The notes under the pieces were generated by a model, which was given only the letters and a program-made list of their open reading frames with translations, was not told the DNA's origin and searched no databases. From NCBI RefSeq assembly GCF_014905135.1, contig NZ_CP041406.1, forward strand, positions 868,001 to 932,000: a stretch of 64,000 bases of DNA, given 5' to 3'. The stretch comes from Sulfurimonas paralvinellae. Lineage in GTDB: Bacteria; Campylobacterota; Campylobacteria; Campylobacterales; Sulfurimonadaceae. Position numbers and translations under genes: made by a program. The stretch's first letter is position 1. The number at the start of each line of letters is the position of its first letter. Of the stretch, positions 26,870-37,117 are shown one piece after another.

Positions 26870-27665
26870 AATACTCTTTGTCTTCTCTTTCTCTCTCTTC
26901 TATCGCTTTTTGCAGATAAGGCTTTTGTTCAAGGTCTGCAGGTGTTTTCCCGACTCTGTCCCAACGAACTTTCCAGTTTTTGTCAATCGAGAAGTAAATG
27001 AACCAAGGCGTTCCTTCTACGTTTTCGTAAGGAACTGATCCCCAAAAACGGCTGTCATTTGAATGGTCACGATTATCCCCCATCATAAAGTAGTGGTTTT
27101 TTTCAACTTTGATAGGATTCATATAAAAGATCGGCATCGGAAAATGTCCGTCATTGATGATTTTAGGGTCATGATGAATACCGGGATGCTTTTTCATATA
27201 AGGATTTTTTACCCATAATTTTCCTGCAAAAACAGCTATTTCATAGTTTTTATAGTGTCCTTTTATCCAGTCATCACCTTCTTTGAAATGGATAAACAGA
27301 TTTTTATCTGCTACAAAAAGCTCATCACCCGGCAACGCAACACAGCGCTTTACAAAGTGTTGCTTGATATTTCTCGGGTATCTAAAAATAACGATATCGC
27401 CACGTTTTGGCGTGTCTCCGTCAACTATCTTTAGCTCTTTGCTCCATGGAATGACCGGAATTTCCAAAAATGGAATATAGGGCATGGGAACACCATAAGC
27501 GAACTTCTTGGCAAAGAGATGGTCACCGATAAGCAGTGAGTCTTTCATACTGCCGCTTGGAATGCGAAATGCCTGCGCGACAAAAAAGATGATAAAAAGG
27601 ACAATGACGACTGTCCCAGTCCATGAATTGGACCACTTATACGCTTTGTGTAAAAAGTTTTTCAT
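26856..27665 (-). CDS. lepB: Signal peptidase I
   Basis: 269 residues. LepB removes signal peptides from exported proteins at the outer face of the inner membrane. One membrane helix (about 17-33) is followed by the catalytic Ser in RIPSGSMKDSL, the Lys region FVKRCVALPGD, and MMGDNRDHSNDSRFWG. It overlaps the M50 gene and shares one base with folD. Single-helix N-terminus as in Campylobacterota. Confidence 0.92.
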   Translation of the reverse strand: MKNFLHKAYKWSNSWTGTVVIVLFIIFFVAQAFRIPSGSMKDSLLIGDHLFAKKFAYGVPMPYIPFLEIPVIPWSKELKIVDGDTPKRGDIVIFRYPRNIKQHFVKRCVALPGDELFVADKNLFIHFKEGDDWIKGHYKNYEIAVFAGKLWVKNPYMKKHPGIHHDPKIINDGHFPMPIFYMNPIKVEKNHYFMMGDNRDHSNDSRFWGSVPYENVEGTPWFIYFSIDKNWKVRWDRVGKTPADLEQKPYLQKAIEEREREDKEYYGLT

Positions 27666-28525
27666 TAAGCCTCTTTTGTCTGGGCATTGAGCTTTGCGGC
27701 TTTGAGTGTGTTACTTAGCAGCATGGCAATTGTCATTGGTCCTACACCGCCCGGTACAGGTGTGATATAAGAGCATTTTTTACTGACGTTTTCAAAATCT
27801 ACGTCACCGACAAGTTTACCGTTGTCCGCTCTGTTTATACCGATGTCAATGATAATAGCACCATCTTTTACCATATCTTCTTTGATGAGATTGATAACAC
27901 CGACGCCTACTAAGATAATATCAGCCTGAAGCGTGTGTTTTTTCAAATCATCTGTAAATATATGGCAGATTTCAACAGTGGCATCTGCATTTAAAAGAAG
28001 ACTTGCCATTGGCTTGCCTACAATGTTTGAAGCACCGACAACACAACAGTTTTTACCTTTAACGTCAATGTGGTATTCAGCAAGAAGTTCCATAACACCA
28101 AGTGGTGTACACGGCACAAAACCATCCAGATTTGTAACGAGTCGGCCAACGTTGTAAGGGTGGAAACCATCAACATCTTTCGCAGGATCAACAAGCTCTA
28201 AGATCTTTGTAGTGTCGATTTGCGGAGGAAGAGGGAGCTGTACCAAGATACCATCGATATTTGGATTTTGGTTCATCATCTTAATGGTGTTTTCTATGGC
28301 TTCTTGAGAGATATCTTCAGGCATTTCATGCGAAACCGAATAAAATCCGACACGGTCACATGCTTTTTTCTTCATACTTACATAAGCTTGGCTGGCCGGA
28401 TCCTGACCAACAAGAATAACAGCTAAACCAGGAGTTCTACCTGTCTCTTCTTTAAGTTTTACGACTTCAGAAGCAACATTTTTTTCTATTTTTTGTGCAA
28501 GAGCTTTACCATCAAGAATCTGCAT
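27665..28525 (-). CDS. folD: Bifunctional methylenetetrahydrofolate dehydrogenase/cyclohydrolase
   Basis: 286 residues. FolD converts 5,10-methylene-THF to 10-formyl-THF in two steps with NADP. Motifs: YVSMKKKACDRVGF with the catalytic Lys, DGILVQLPLPPQID, VGASNIVGKPMASLL (NADP site), and TPVPGGVGPMTIAML at the C-terminus. It is the first gene of the operon that ends with trpB. purU at 53060 works on the same folate pool. Confidence 0.93.
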   Translation of the reverse strand: MQILDGKALAQKIEKNVASEVVKLKEETGRTPGLAVILVGQDPASQAYVSMKKKACDRVGFYSVSHEMPEDISQEAIENTIKMMNQNPNIDGILVQLPLPPQIDTTKILELVDPAKDVDGFHPYNVGRLVTNLDGFVPCTPLGVMELLAEYHIDVKGKNCCVVGASNIVGKPMASLLLNADATVEICHIFTDDLKKHTLQADIILVGVGVINLIKEDMVKDGAIIIDIGINRADNGKLVGDVDFENVSKKCSYITPVPGGVGPMTIAMLLSNTLKAAKLNAQTKEA

Positions 28526-28582
28526 TTAAACCTCATAAATATTATTTTTGATATTATACACTTTTAAACTAATATTAGGCTA

Positions 28583-28942
28583 ATGCAAATAATGAAATAT
28601 ATACTTTTACTTCTGACTCCATGGTGTCTTTTTGCCAGTAGTTCTTTTATAACACAACGGGAATATGCCTCCCAACTTTACAAAAACCCCCGCGGTATTG
28701 CCTGTGGTCGTTGTCATGGTGCAAAAGGTGAAGGTAAATTGATCGCAAACTATGTTCATAAGAACAAGAAAAAGAGCTTTATAGGACCGCGAATAAACAA
28801 TATAAAATATACAGAATTTTTCAAAGCACTCAACACAAGAAAAAAGGGAATGCCTCGTTATTATTTAACACCAAAAGAGATAGAAGCACTCTACTTTTAT
28901 CTCCATCAAAACGACAAGAAAAAGGTCAAAAATGTTCAGTGA
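28583..28942 (+). CDS. Small exported cytochrome c
   Basis: 119 residues. A short signal peptide (MKYILLLLTPWCLFA) precedes a single haem site CGRCHGAKGEG; the distal Met is probably in KKGMPRYYLT near residue 94. An alternative start is the ATG at 28592. Class I-like monohaem cytochrome, a periplasmic electron carrier of unknown partner. It overlaps the next gene by 11 bases. The linked CitE-like enzyme has no obvious redox role. Confidence 0.78.
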   Translation: MQIMKYILLLLTPWCLFASSSFITQREYASQLYKNPRGIACGRCHGAKGEGKLIANYVHKNKKKSFIGPRINNIKYTEFFKALNTRKKGMPRYYLTPKEIEALYFYLHQNDKKKVKNVQ

Positions 28943-29852
28943 GATACAACAGGCTTATGAAAAAAGAGACTTGGAAACTTTAGACACTCTTGCAAAACCG
29001 ACATTTCGGGAGATAAATAAGCGTCAAGATTTTCGCTCTGTTTTGATGCTCTCTGCAAATAACATAAAGCATCTTTCCAAGATAGAATCACTTGATGCGG
29101 AGTGCATTATGCTGAACCTTGAAGACGGCGTGGCAAAAGAGGAAAAACCCTTTGCTCTTGTTTTGGCAGCAATATTTTTAAGCAGACTCAAAAAGTGTGA
29201 TAAAAAACTGGTTGTCCGTGTCAATGCACTTAATGAAGGTGGCTATGAAGAGATAACCTACTTGAATCAGTTTATGCCTGATGCCATTCGTGTGCCAAAG
29301 ATACGCAACCAAAAAGAGGTTCGTGATATTCTGCACCTTTTAAATGATGACATAGAACTGCATCTCTCCATAGAAACAGCCGATGCTTGGCATAATCTTG
29401 CGACATTGGCTATAAATAAACGTGTGACTACATTCTATTTGGGAGTTTTGGATCTCTTTGCCGACATGGGATTGCCGCAGAGTTTGATAAAGCTTGACAA
29501 TCCGACAATGCACTATATGCTTTCACATTTTCTCATTACAACAAGAGCAATGCATGTAAAACCTGCCTCTTTTGTCTTTCAGGAATATAAAGATATGGAT
29601 ACTTTTACAAAATGGTTGGAGTTGGAACACGCTATGGGGTATGATGCAAAAGGGTGCATCACTCCAAAACAGGCAGAACTTGTCAATAAAATATTTGTAA
29701 ATAAAGAAGAAGAGATTAAAAGAGCCAAGGTGATTGTCAAACTCTTTGAGATGCACCGAGAGGAAGGTATAACGGGCTTTGTGGATGAGGAGTACGGTTT
29801 TATAGACGAGCCCATCTACAAAGGGGCTCTAAAGCTGCTTACATCCCAATAA
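28932..29852 (+). CDS. HpcH/HpaI aldolase, CitE-like
   Basis: 306 residues, a TIM-barrel lyase of the CitE/malyl-CoA lyase family. LNLEDGVAKEEK carries the metal-binding acidic residues and VVRVNAL the conserved Arg; the metal Glu near LSIETADAW is also kept. CitE-like proteins cleave or make citryl-, malyl- or related CoA esters, but no CitF or CitD is present here, so it is not a classical citrate lyase. Substrate unknown. It ends 14 bases inside the convergent tolC-like gene. Confidence 0.7.
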   Translation: MFSEIQQAYEKRDLETLDTLAKPTFREINKRQDFRSVLMLSANNIKHLSKIESLDAECIMLNLEDGVAKEEKPFALVLAAIFLSRLKKCDKKLVVRVNALNEGGYEEITYLNQFMPDAIRVPKIRNQKEVRDILHLLNDDIELHLSIETADAWHNLATLAINKRVTTFYLGVLDLFADMGLPQSLIKLDNPTMHYMLSHFLITTRAMHVKPASFVFQEYKDMDTFTKWLELEHAMGYDAKGCITPKQAELVNKIFVNKEEEIKRAKVIVKLFEMHREEGITGFVDEEYGFIDEPIYKGALKLLTSQ

Positions 29853-31134
29853 CATTATACATTCTGGCTAAAGCATCGTAATAGCTGTAATAATCAACCA
29901 CTAAAGAAGATTTTGCATCTATATAGCTTTGGCGTGCCTGTTGGAGTTCTATGTAGTCTGAGAGACCGTTCTCATATCTTTTTTGTGCCTGAACGAATTT
30001 CTCCATGGCAGCCTGCAATAGAGCCTGAGCTAGCTCTACAGTATCTTTTGATTCATTGAGATTATTGTAGGCATCTGCTACATCTTTTTTGATTTGTAGT
30101 TTTAAAAACTCCAGTTTTGCTTGTGAGATGTTCTGTTGAATGATATTTTTTTGGATATTAGCAGAACTTGAACCACCATTATAGAGATTCCATTGCAGAT
30201 TGACCGCTGCCTGCCACTTATTTTCGGGAATCACACTTTTGAGATCATCATTCTCTTGTTGTTTTGTATAGTTTGCATTAAGATAGAGAGAGGGATAGTA
30301 TTGTGATTTTGCAACGTTTACATTTTCCTGTGAGACTTTCAGTAGGGCAGAGGACTCTTTAATGGCGTATCTATGTTCATAAGCATACGTCACCGATTGA
30401 GGAAAATCATATTTATACTCTGTGAGTGTATCATAAATGTTATCTAAATTAAGCTTTTGCGGGACGACAACAAACTCTGTCTGAATATCTTTGACACCAA
30501 TGACCTTTTTGAGGTTCTCATAAGCAGATTTGAGTTTGTAGTTGACCCTTTTCATATCTATCTTCGCCTGAATGACATTGACCGTTGCATCAGAGATATC
30601 GATTTTTGTTTTAATCCCTGCCGCATAGTAACGTTTTGCTCTATAGAGCTGTGCTTCGTTGAGTTTAAGATTCTCTTTGGCTACATCTATAAGTGCTATG
30701 GAGCGTAGAACAAAATAGTAAGCATGTTTGACATCTCTTATTTTGTCTGAGATAGTTTGCAGATTGTGCATACCAAAGGACTCTTCTTGATATTTGAAAT
30801 TATCATACGTAGCACCTGTTTTGCCGAAGTCATAAAGAAGTTGCTGCAGTGAGAGATTTCCCAACAAAAAGTTCGTCTGTTTCATATCGTCAGGGTTTGC
30901 AGGAATGTTACTTGAACCCATCTCTCCGCCGGAGAGACGCAAGTCCACTTTTGGAAGAAAATAGCCGAAAACCTGCTCTTTTCTTTGTGATGCAGCTTCA
31001 TACTGTTTTGCAGTTATCTGCAGATCAGGTGCATTCTTTAGAGCATATTCTATAAGCTCATCAACGTTGTCGATCTCTTTAGCGTGAAGATCGAGTGTAA
31101 GTAAAATTATAAAGCAGTAAAAAAACAGTTTCAT
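29839..31134 (-). CDS. TolC-family outer membrane efflux protein
   Basis: 431 residues. A signal peptide (MKLFFYCFIILLTLDLHA) is followed by two OEP repeats of long helices with the expected SYIDAKSSLVVDYYSYYDALARMYNV end. It forms the trimeric outer-membrane duct for the RND pump gene directly upstream (one-base gap). Order adaptor, pump, duct is that of cmeABC-type operons. Confidence 0.85.
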   Translation of the reverse strand: MKLFFYCFIILLTLDLHAKEIDNVDELIEYALKNAPDLQITAKQYEAASQRKEQVFGYFLPKVDLRLSGGEMGSSNIPANPDDMKQTNFLLGNLSLQQLLYDFGKTGATYDNFKYQEESFGMHNLQTISDKIRDVKHAYYFVLRSIALIDVAKENLKLNEAQLYRAKRYYAAGIKTKIDISDATVNVIQAKIDMKRVNYKLKSAYENLKKVIGVKDIQTEFVVVPQKLNLDNIYDTLTEYKYDFPQSVTYAYEHRYAIKESSALLKVSQENVNVAKSQYYPSLYLNANYTKQQENDDLKSVIPENKWQAAVNLQWNLYNGGSSSANIQKNIIQQNISQAKLEFLKLQIKKDVADAYNNLNESKDTVELAQALLQAAMEKFVQAQKRYENGLSDYIELQQARQSYIDAKSSLVVDYYSYYDALARMYNVIGM

Positions 31135-34100
31135 TTATAGAGACTCCCTTCGTTTAACTTCATCTTCGACACTGACGAATTTTTCTCGCATAGTCTCTAA
31201 AAGTACATAGAGTACAGGCACAAAGAGTGTAGAGATGAATGTTGCCGAGACCATACCAAACATGAGCACTATTCCGATGGACTGTTGCGTAATTGCACCC
31301 GCACCTGTAGCAAAAGCAAGCGGAAAGATACCAAATATAAATGAGAGAATTGTCATCATAATAGCACGAAAACGGAGTTTTCCCGCACTGATGGCAGCAT
31401 CGACAATGCCTTTGCCGCTCTCACGCAGCTCTTTGGCGAACTCAACAATTAAGATGGCATTTTTCGCGGCAAGAGCAACAAGCAGTACAAGACCGACCTG
31501 TGCAAAGGTATTGAGAGGTATTCCCATCCAGAGCAGCCCTGCAACAGCCCCCGCAATGACCATAGGTACAGAGAGTAGGATCATCAATGGAAGGATCCAG
31601 CTCTCATACTGCGCAGCAAGAACGAGAAAAACAACGAGTGTTACAAAGATGACAACATAGATCTGTGCATTGCCTGCCAGTTTTTCTTGGTAGCTCATGC
31701 CTGACCACTCATAACCGTAACTTTTTGGCAGAACTCTTTTTGCTATCTCCTGCATTGCCTTCATGGCATCACCCGAGCTGTATCCCGGTGCCGCATTACC
31801 GTTTATTTGAATACTTCTGTACATATTGTAATGACTCAGGTTTTGTGGACCTATAATCTCTTTGACCTTAATGAGTGCACTTAATGGCACCATTTTACCG
31901 TTGATATTTTTGACAAAGAGTTTGTTGATATCACTCTTTGCACTTCTGTAATTTTTATCTGCCTGTACAAAAACACGGAAAACTTTACCGAATTTTGTAA
32001 AATCATTGACATAGACAGAACCGAGATAGATCTGCATAGTGCTAAAAAGCTCTGCCATATTTACGCCGAGGGCATTGGCTTTTTCTCTGTCTATTTGAAT
32101 GTCATACATCGGGTAGTTAATAGCGAATGTAGTAAAAGCATTGGCAATTCTAGGGTCTTTATTCGCCTCTTTTATGATCTTGTCTGCATATTGTTTGAAA
32201 AGATCCAGATCACCGGAGAGATAATCTTGCAGTCTAAAATCAAATCCTCCGACACTACCGACACCGGGGATTCCCGGAAGGTTGAAGGCTGCTATGTTGG
32301 CATCAGAGATATGTGCTGTTTTTTGTCGTATTTTTTGAATAATGGCATTGACACTCTGATCTGGCCGCGTTCTCTCTTTCCAGTCTTTAAAAGAGACAAA
32401 CATCGCAACGGCAGAACTGTCTAAAGAAGAAGTGACGATGTTGTAACCGTCAATGATGACAACATTGGACACTTCATCTATGGAGTAAAGTGTTTTTTCA
32501 ACCTCTTTTCTTACCTTTACCGTTTCATTAAGCGATGTTCCGGGTTTAAGATTTACTGCAACCATACAGACACCTTTGTCCTCTGAAGGAACAAATCCTG
32601 TAGGGACAATTGTAAAAAGATAGTACATCAGGTAGAAAATTCCAACCATAATACCAAGAATGATATATCTTACTTTTATCAATGCGGTGATAATCGCTGT
32701 ATATTTGTTTGTAATAGACTCAAACATATCATCAAATTTTTTAAAAAAGATAAATTTCTCTTCTCCTTTTTTTCTTCTTTTGATGATGATGGAACTGAGT
32801 GCCGGCGAGAGCGTGAGAGCATTGAGCGAAGAGATCATAACGGCAAAGGATATGGTCAATGCGAACTGTTGATAGAGTGCACCGGTGATACCCGGCAGGA
32901 GTGATACCGGTACAAAAACGGCAACAAGCACAAGTGTCGTAGATATGATTGGGCCGATAAGCTCTATCATTGACTTTTTGACGACTTGCGGAATCGTCAG
33001 ATCAGGCTCTTTTTCCATAAGAACCTCAACATTCTCAACAACTAAAATAACATCATCCACAACAATACCAATGGCTAGGATCAGTCCGAAAAGTGTTAAG
33101 AAGTTGATGGAGAATCCATGTGCTATTTCCATGACCGCAAAGGTACCGATAAGCGAGACTGGAATTGCGACTGAGGCAATAATTGTCGGTCTCCAAGAAC
33201 CTAAAAAGACGAAAATAATGAGGATTACAAGTCCAACGGCCATAAAGAGGTTGATAACGACATTTTTAATGGCAACCTTGACATATTTTGTCGTATCATA
33301 AGGAACACTCCATTTTACACCATCAGGGAATCTTCTTTGGAGTCTCTCCATGGTCTCTTGAACTTTTTGTCTAATTTCCAAAGCATTGGCATCGCCTAAT
33401 TGATAGACACCGATAAGCCCTGCAGGCTGTTTGCTTGATATCGCATTCCAGTCATAGCTTTCACTTCCTAAAATAACACGGGAGACATCACTCAGATAGA
33501 CTAAAGAGCCATCTTCTTTATGCTTGAGGACAATGTTCTTAAACTCTTTTACATCACTGAGGCGTCCTTCGGTTGTGAGCGTGAATTCTTGCTTTTGGTT
33601 CTTAAATGTCGGCATACCACCGATCTTACCGATAGAGGCCTGCTTGTTCTGGCTTTTAATTGCATTGACGACATCGAGCGGGGTAAGCCCCATTGCTTTT
33701 ATCTTGTCAGGATTGAGCCAGATACGGATAGAGTATTTTTTCTCACCCATGTTCTCAGCTTTACCGACACCGGGGATACGTTTAATCTCATCAAGAACAT
33801 TGATATTTACAAAGTTCGATAGGAAAGAAGCATCGTACCGTTTGTCGCCTGTTATGGTGATGAGACAGACGATGGAAGGACTCTTTTTATCAACAATAAC
33901 ACCCTGCGCGACAACTTCAGGAGGAAGTGATGCTGTCGCTGTTGCAACCTTGTTCTGTACATCAACAGCACCTATATCTATGTTATATCCCGGTTTAAAA
34001 TAGACATTGATGTCCGATCTTCCACTGGAGGTGGAAGAGGAGTCCATATAGATAACACCTTTGATACCATTGAGTTTATCTTCTAAAACACGTGTGACAG

Positions 34101-34281
34101 TATCTTCAACAACAAAGGCATTCGCACCTGTATAGGTTGCACTAACAGTAACGGTCGGCGGCGCTACATCAGGATACTCTGAAACAGGAAGAATACCGAG
34201 TGATACAAGCCCTGATATAATGATGATCAAAGAGATGACAATGGCAAATATAGGACGTTTTATGAATGTTACTGAAAACAT
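31135..34281 (-). CDS. RND-family drug efflux pump (AcrB-like)
   Basis: 1048 residues, HAE1 type. The N-terminus [19 protein letters not shown] is the first membrane helix; the two large periplasmic loops and the central TM4 acidic pair ([15 protein letters not shown], expected proton relay) are present. [14 protein letters not shown] and [14 protein letters not shown] are diagnostic. It exports drugs, bile-like compounds or solvents using proton motive force. It is flanked by its adaptor (three-base gap) and duct. The substrate cannot be read from sequence. Confidence 0.92.
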   Translation of the reverse strand: MFSVTFIKRPIFAIVISLIIIISGLVSLGILPVSEYPDVAPPTVTVSATYTGANAFVVEDTVTRVLEDKLNGIKGVIYMDSSSTSSGRSDINVYFKPGYNIDIGAVDVQNKVATATASLPPEVVAQGVIVDKKSPSIVCLITITGDKRYDASFLSNFVNINVLDEIKRIPGVGKAENMGEKKYSIRIWLNPDKIKAMGLTPLDVVNAIKSQNKQASIGKIGGMPTFKNQKQEFTLTTEGRLSDVKEFKNIVLKHKEDGSLVYLSDVSRVILGSESYDWNAISSKQPAGLIGVYQLGDANALEIRQKVQETMERLQRRFPDGVKWSVPYDTTKYVKVAIKNVVINLFMAVGLVILIIFVFLGSWRPTIIASVAIPVSLIGTFAVMEIAHGFSINFLTLFGLILAIGIVVDDVILVVENVEVLMEKEPDLTIPQVVKKSMIELIGPIISTTLVLVAVFVPVSLLPGITGALYQQFALTISFAVMISSLNALTLSPALSSIIIKRRKKGEEKFIFFKKFDDMFESITNKYTAIITALIKVRYIILGIMVGIFYLMYYLFTIVPTGFVPSEDKGVCMVAVNLKPGTSLNETVKVRKEVEKTLYSIDEVSNVVIIDGYNIVTSSLDSSAVAMFVSFKDWKERTRPDQSVNAIIQKIRQKTAHISDANIAAFNLPGIPGVGSVGGFDFRLQDYLSGDLDLFKQYADKIIKEANKDPRIANAFTTFAINYPMYDIQIDREKANALGVNMAELFSTMQIYLGSVYVNDFTKFGKVFRVFVQADKNYRSAKSDINKLFVKNINGKMVPLSALIKVKEIIGPQNLSHYNMYRSIQINGNAAPGYSSGDAMKAMQEIAKRVLPKSYGYEWSGMSYQEKLAGNAQIYVVIFVTLVVFLVLAAQYESWILPLMILLSVPMVIAGAVAGLLWMGIPLNTFAQVGLVLLVALAAKNAILIVEFAKELRESGKGIVDAAISAGKLRFRAIMMTILSFIFGIFPLAFATGAGAITQQSIGIVLMFGMVSATFISTLFVPVLYVLLETMREKFVSVEDEVKRRESL

Positions 34282-34284
34282 TGA

Positions 34285-35457
34285 CTACTCTTTTGTAGGA
34301 ATAAGGTTGTTGTTTTTCAGTATGGCATCTATTCCTTCTTCTTTTGTGACATCAATACCTTCTACTTTTACACCCGGTTTTACTTTCATCAAGCCTGAAA
34401 CAATGACTCTGTCGCCATCTTTTAACCCTTTTTTAACACTGACATAATATCTTGTGCCATAAGCAGTCGTGATATCGGCTCTTTTTACTGTCGAGTTTTT
34501 ATCTATGATGTAGACATATTTTCCAAGCTGGTCATCCATGATGATCTCAGGCGGGATCATCTTAAATTTATATTTATCACTGATAAATACATTGACATAG
34601 ACAAAAGTTCCCGGAAGTATCTTATACTCAGGATTTTTAATGACAGCTCTCATTGTGATCGTTGAAGTCAGAGGATCGACCGTATTGTTTGCAAAGTCAA
34701 TATAGCCGTTAAGGCGGATATCTTCATCTGCTCCTTTGTACTCTATAAAAGCATCAGGATTTTCTTTGTTCTTATATTTCTGCATGACCATGGCATCGTT
34801 TTGTGACGGTGAAAAATAGGCATAGAGCGGGTCATATTTTACAATAGTTGTCAGCAGTGTCGATTCTCCTTGCCCTATAAGGTTACCGACATCGACTTTT
34901 CTTGCACTGACACGTCCTGAAATAGGTGCTCGAATAATTGTATAGTCAAGATGTATCTTTGCTTCATTTATCTTCGCCGTATCGCCTAAGATGGCAGCCT
35001 GCAACGCGGCAAGTTTTGCCTGATACTGCTCAAGTGTCGCACGTGGAGCGAGACCATCTTTGACAAGTGGCGTATATCTGGCAACATCTGCTTTTGCAAG
35101 CTCAAGTGCTGCCTCATCTTGAGCTTTTTTTGCTTTGGCGGCATTGAGTGCTGCTATGTATTCGCTCTGTTGGATTTTAAAGAGTTTTTCTCCTTTTTTG
35201 ACATCTTGACCATCTTTAAAATATATTTTTTCCAAAATTCCCGAAACACGTGCACGGACTTTCTGGTGAGAACTTGCCCGCGTCTTTCCTGTGAATGTTC
35301 CCCAGATAGGTACTTTTTTTGTTTCAATGGTAATTGTTTTTACTTTTAAAGGAGGAAGTTCTTTTTTTACTTTTTTGGTTGTTTGATCTCCACAAGCACT
35401 TAAAATTAGCAAAAGCGCTGCCATGGATATAAGAGAGAGAAACTTATTGTTATTCAT
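34285..35457 (-). CDS. Periplasmic adaptor (AcrA-like) lipoprotein
   Basis: 390 residues. The signal ends in the lipobox ILSACG. An alpha-hairpin of about 60 residues (KAKKAQDEAALELAKADVARY) is framed by the two halves of a lipoyl domain, then beta-barrel and membrane-proximal domains. It joins the RND pump to the TolC-like duct. First gene of the operon; a -10 box is at 35488-35493. Confidence 0.88.
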   Translation of the reverse strand: MNNNKFLSLISMAALLLILSACGDQTTKKVKKELPPLKVKTITIETKKVPIWGTFTGKTRASSHQKVRARVSGILEKIYFKDGQDVKKGEKLFKIQQSEYIAALNAAKAKKAQDEAALELAKADVARYTPLVKDGLAPRATLEQYQAKLAALQAAILGDTAKINEAKIHLDYTIIRAPISGRVSARKVDVGNLIGQGESTLLTTIVKYDPLYAYFSPSQNDAMVMQKYKNKENPDAFIEYKGADEDIRLNGYIDFANNTVDPLTSTITMRAVIKNPEYKILPGTFVYVNVFISDKYKFKMIPPEIIMDDQLGKYVYIIDKNSTVKRADITTAYGTRYYVSVKKGLKDGDRVIVSGLMKVKPGVKVEGIDVTKEEGIDAILKNNNLIPTKE

Positions 35458-35487
35458 TATAATAAAACCTTCAATAATATAAATCTT

Positions 35488-35493
35488 ATTATA
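35488..35493 (-). promoter_or_regulatory. -10 box for the RND efflux operon
   Basis: TATAAT on the minus strand, 30 bases before the adaptor ATG, in the 68-base gap after the 158-residue membrane protein gene. It indicates that the two efflux systems can be transcribed separately. No TetR or MarR gene is next to it. Confidence 0.35.
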
Positions 35494-35525
35494 ACGAAAA
35501 AACTTGAGAGATGTCCTTTAGGCTG

Positions 35526-36002
35526 CTATTTGTTTCCAAGAGCATTGTAGATTTTCAAAAGTATCTGCTCAGCAATGATCATAGCTGCAATGGTAGCTAT
35601 GAAGGCAATGACACCATGAATCGGCCCGCCGAAATGGACAGCATCACCAAAGATGATACTAAGTGCTTCTAGCATGACGAGCTTGGAGATAAAAATGATA
35701 CTCCATGCAGAAATTCCTCTTAAAATATTGACCTTGATACCGCTTTTACCAGCAAAAAACCGTTGTGCGACTTTATGCTCTACTTTTAGTGTAAGCTGTA
35801 AAAGCGTCTGTAGTAGTATGGCGGCTAACAAAGAGAGAGAAAAAGTTTCAAGATGCAGATACTCAGGAAAGTATTCTGTGAAAAAATTGAGTACAGTGAG
35901 GTCTATAAGAACAGCTATTATATAGCGGACAAATAGCCTTTGTCTGTTATTCATCGTGATGTTGTCTGTGAGAGACAGTTCTAACTCTTCTTGTTGTGTC
36001 AT
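35526..36002 (-). CDS. Hypothetical four-helix membrane protein
   Basis: 158 residues with about four membrane helices (near 26-45, 55-72, 95-115, 127-150). A short charged N-terminus precedes. Its start overlaps the HlyD-like gene stop by four bases, so it is the last gene of the second efflux operon. No known family recognised; a helper of the transporter is a guess. Confidence 0.55.
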   Translation of the reverse strand: MTQQEELELSLTDNITMNNRQRLFVRYIIAVLIDLTVLNFFTEYFPEYLHLETFSLSLLAAILLQTLLQLTLKVEHKVAQRFFAGKSGIKVNILRGISAWSIIFISKLVMLEALSIIFGDAVHFGGPIHGVIAFIATIAAMIIAEQILLKIYNALGNK

Positions 36003-36889
36003 TTATTGTTTTCCTTATGTAATATTTTTACTGAAGCGGTTAACCCAAATCGTAGTGCTACATCTTTTGGGCGTTTGGAGAGCTTTATGTGAACTGGTAC
36101 TCTTTGTGCCAAACGTATCCATTGAAAAACAGGTTTGATGCTTGGCAAGAGATTATTACCTGGATTACCGTCTGTAGTTGCAATCCCCCAGCCAATTGAC
36201 TCTACTATGCCGTCTATTGGCTTGTTGGGATAAGCCATGAGTGTGACCTTCGCTTTATCGTTTATGTTGATATCTCCAAGCATGCTTTCTCTGAAAAATC
36301 CAAAGACCCAAAATGAGGAGGAATCTACCAATGCTAAAATAGGCTGGTTGGCAACGGCTTGTGAGCCGACTTGGAAATTAATATTTGATACGTATCCATC
36401 TACCGATGCATAGACTTTTGTGAAGGTGAGATTGAGCTTGGCTGTGTTTAGCTGCTCTTTTAAGGAGTCGATTTTTGCTAAAGATTTATGATAATTGACT
36501 TCATGGCGGATGAGATCTTTTTGGCTGACAGCACCTTTGTCTTTTTTTACGATTTTTTTTACTCGTTCATATTCAATTTTGTTTCCTCGTAAAATAGCTT
36601 TTTCACGTTTGAGTTCCGCTTTGGTCTGAGCAACTTTTATCTCAAAAGGTTCCGGATCTATAGTAAATAGCAGAGTGCCTTTTTTGACGAATTGATTGTC
36701 AATGATGGGAATAGAGACAACTGTTCCTGAAACACGGGGGGAGATCTGAATGACTTGTGCCCGTACCTGCCCGTCACGGGTCCATGGATTGGAAAAATAA
36801 TCCTGATATTTGTTATATCCAAAATACAGAGCACTGCCAAAGAGAAGAAGTGAAAATATTATTTTTACAATGAGTTTGAAGTATTTCAA
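35999..36889 (-). CDS. HlyD-family efflux adaptor (AaeA/EmrA-like)
   Basis: 296 residues. One membrane helix (about 8-25) followed by lipoyl halves around a coiled hairpin, with NPWTRDGQVRAQVIQISPRVSG typical of AaeA/EmrA and the end DGYVSNINFQVGSQA. It pairs with the DUF1656, FUSC and OMF genes upstream as in AaeXAB. Such pumps export aromatic acids in E. coli; the substrate here is unknown. Confidence 0.8.
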   Translation of the reverse strand: MKYFKLIVKIIFSLLLFGSALYFGYNKYQDYFSNPWTRDGQVRAQVIQISPRVSGTVVSIPIIDNQFVKKGTLLFTIDPEPFEIKVAQTKAELKREKAILRGNKIEYERVKKIVKKDKGAVSQKDLIRHEVNYHKSLAKIDSLKEQLNTAKLNLTFTKVYASVDGYVSNINFQVGSQAVANQPILALVDSSSFWVFGFFRESMLGDININDKAKVTLMAYPNKPIDGIVESIGWGIATTDGNPGNNLLPSIKPVFQWIRLAQRVPVHIKLSKRPKDVALRFGLTASVKILHKENNK

Positions 36890-36901
36890 ATGAATCCTTT
36901 A

Positions 36902-37117
36902 CTATATTTTTATGAAATAGGCATCTATAAGTACGATGTAGAGTGTTAAAAGGGAAAGAAACCCTAATGGAATATGGACAATAAATTGTGAAATTTTCAG
37001 TTTGTTAAAGATAACAGCTGTAATGAGTGCTGCAATGAATGCCAGAAAGAAGACAATGAGTAAAGGCGAGAAATAGACACCTGAGATAATAATTTCATGA
37101 GGGACGTTGCTATTCAT
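36902..37117 (-). CDS. DUF1656 membrane protein (AaeX-like)
   Basis: About 71 residues with two membrane helices. The open frame extends upstream to 37150, but the ATG at 37117 (MNSNVPHEIIISGVYFSPL) fits the family start and leaves only an eight-base overlap with the duct gene. DUF1656 proteins accompany FUSC-type exporters; their role is unknown. Confidence 0.7.
   Translation of the reverse strand: MNSNVPHEIIISGVYFSPLLIVFFLAFIAALITAVIFNKLKISQFIVHIPLGFLSLLTLYIVLIDAYFIKI

Noticed and set aside
31235-31660. Plus-strand open frame inside the RND pump gene
   Set aside because: Low-complexity Ala/Thr/Ile product typical of antisense shadow; the pump frame is complete.
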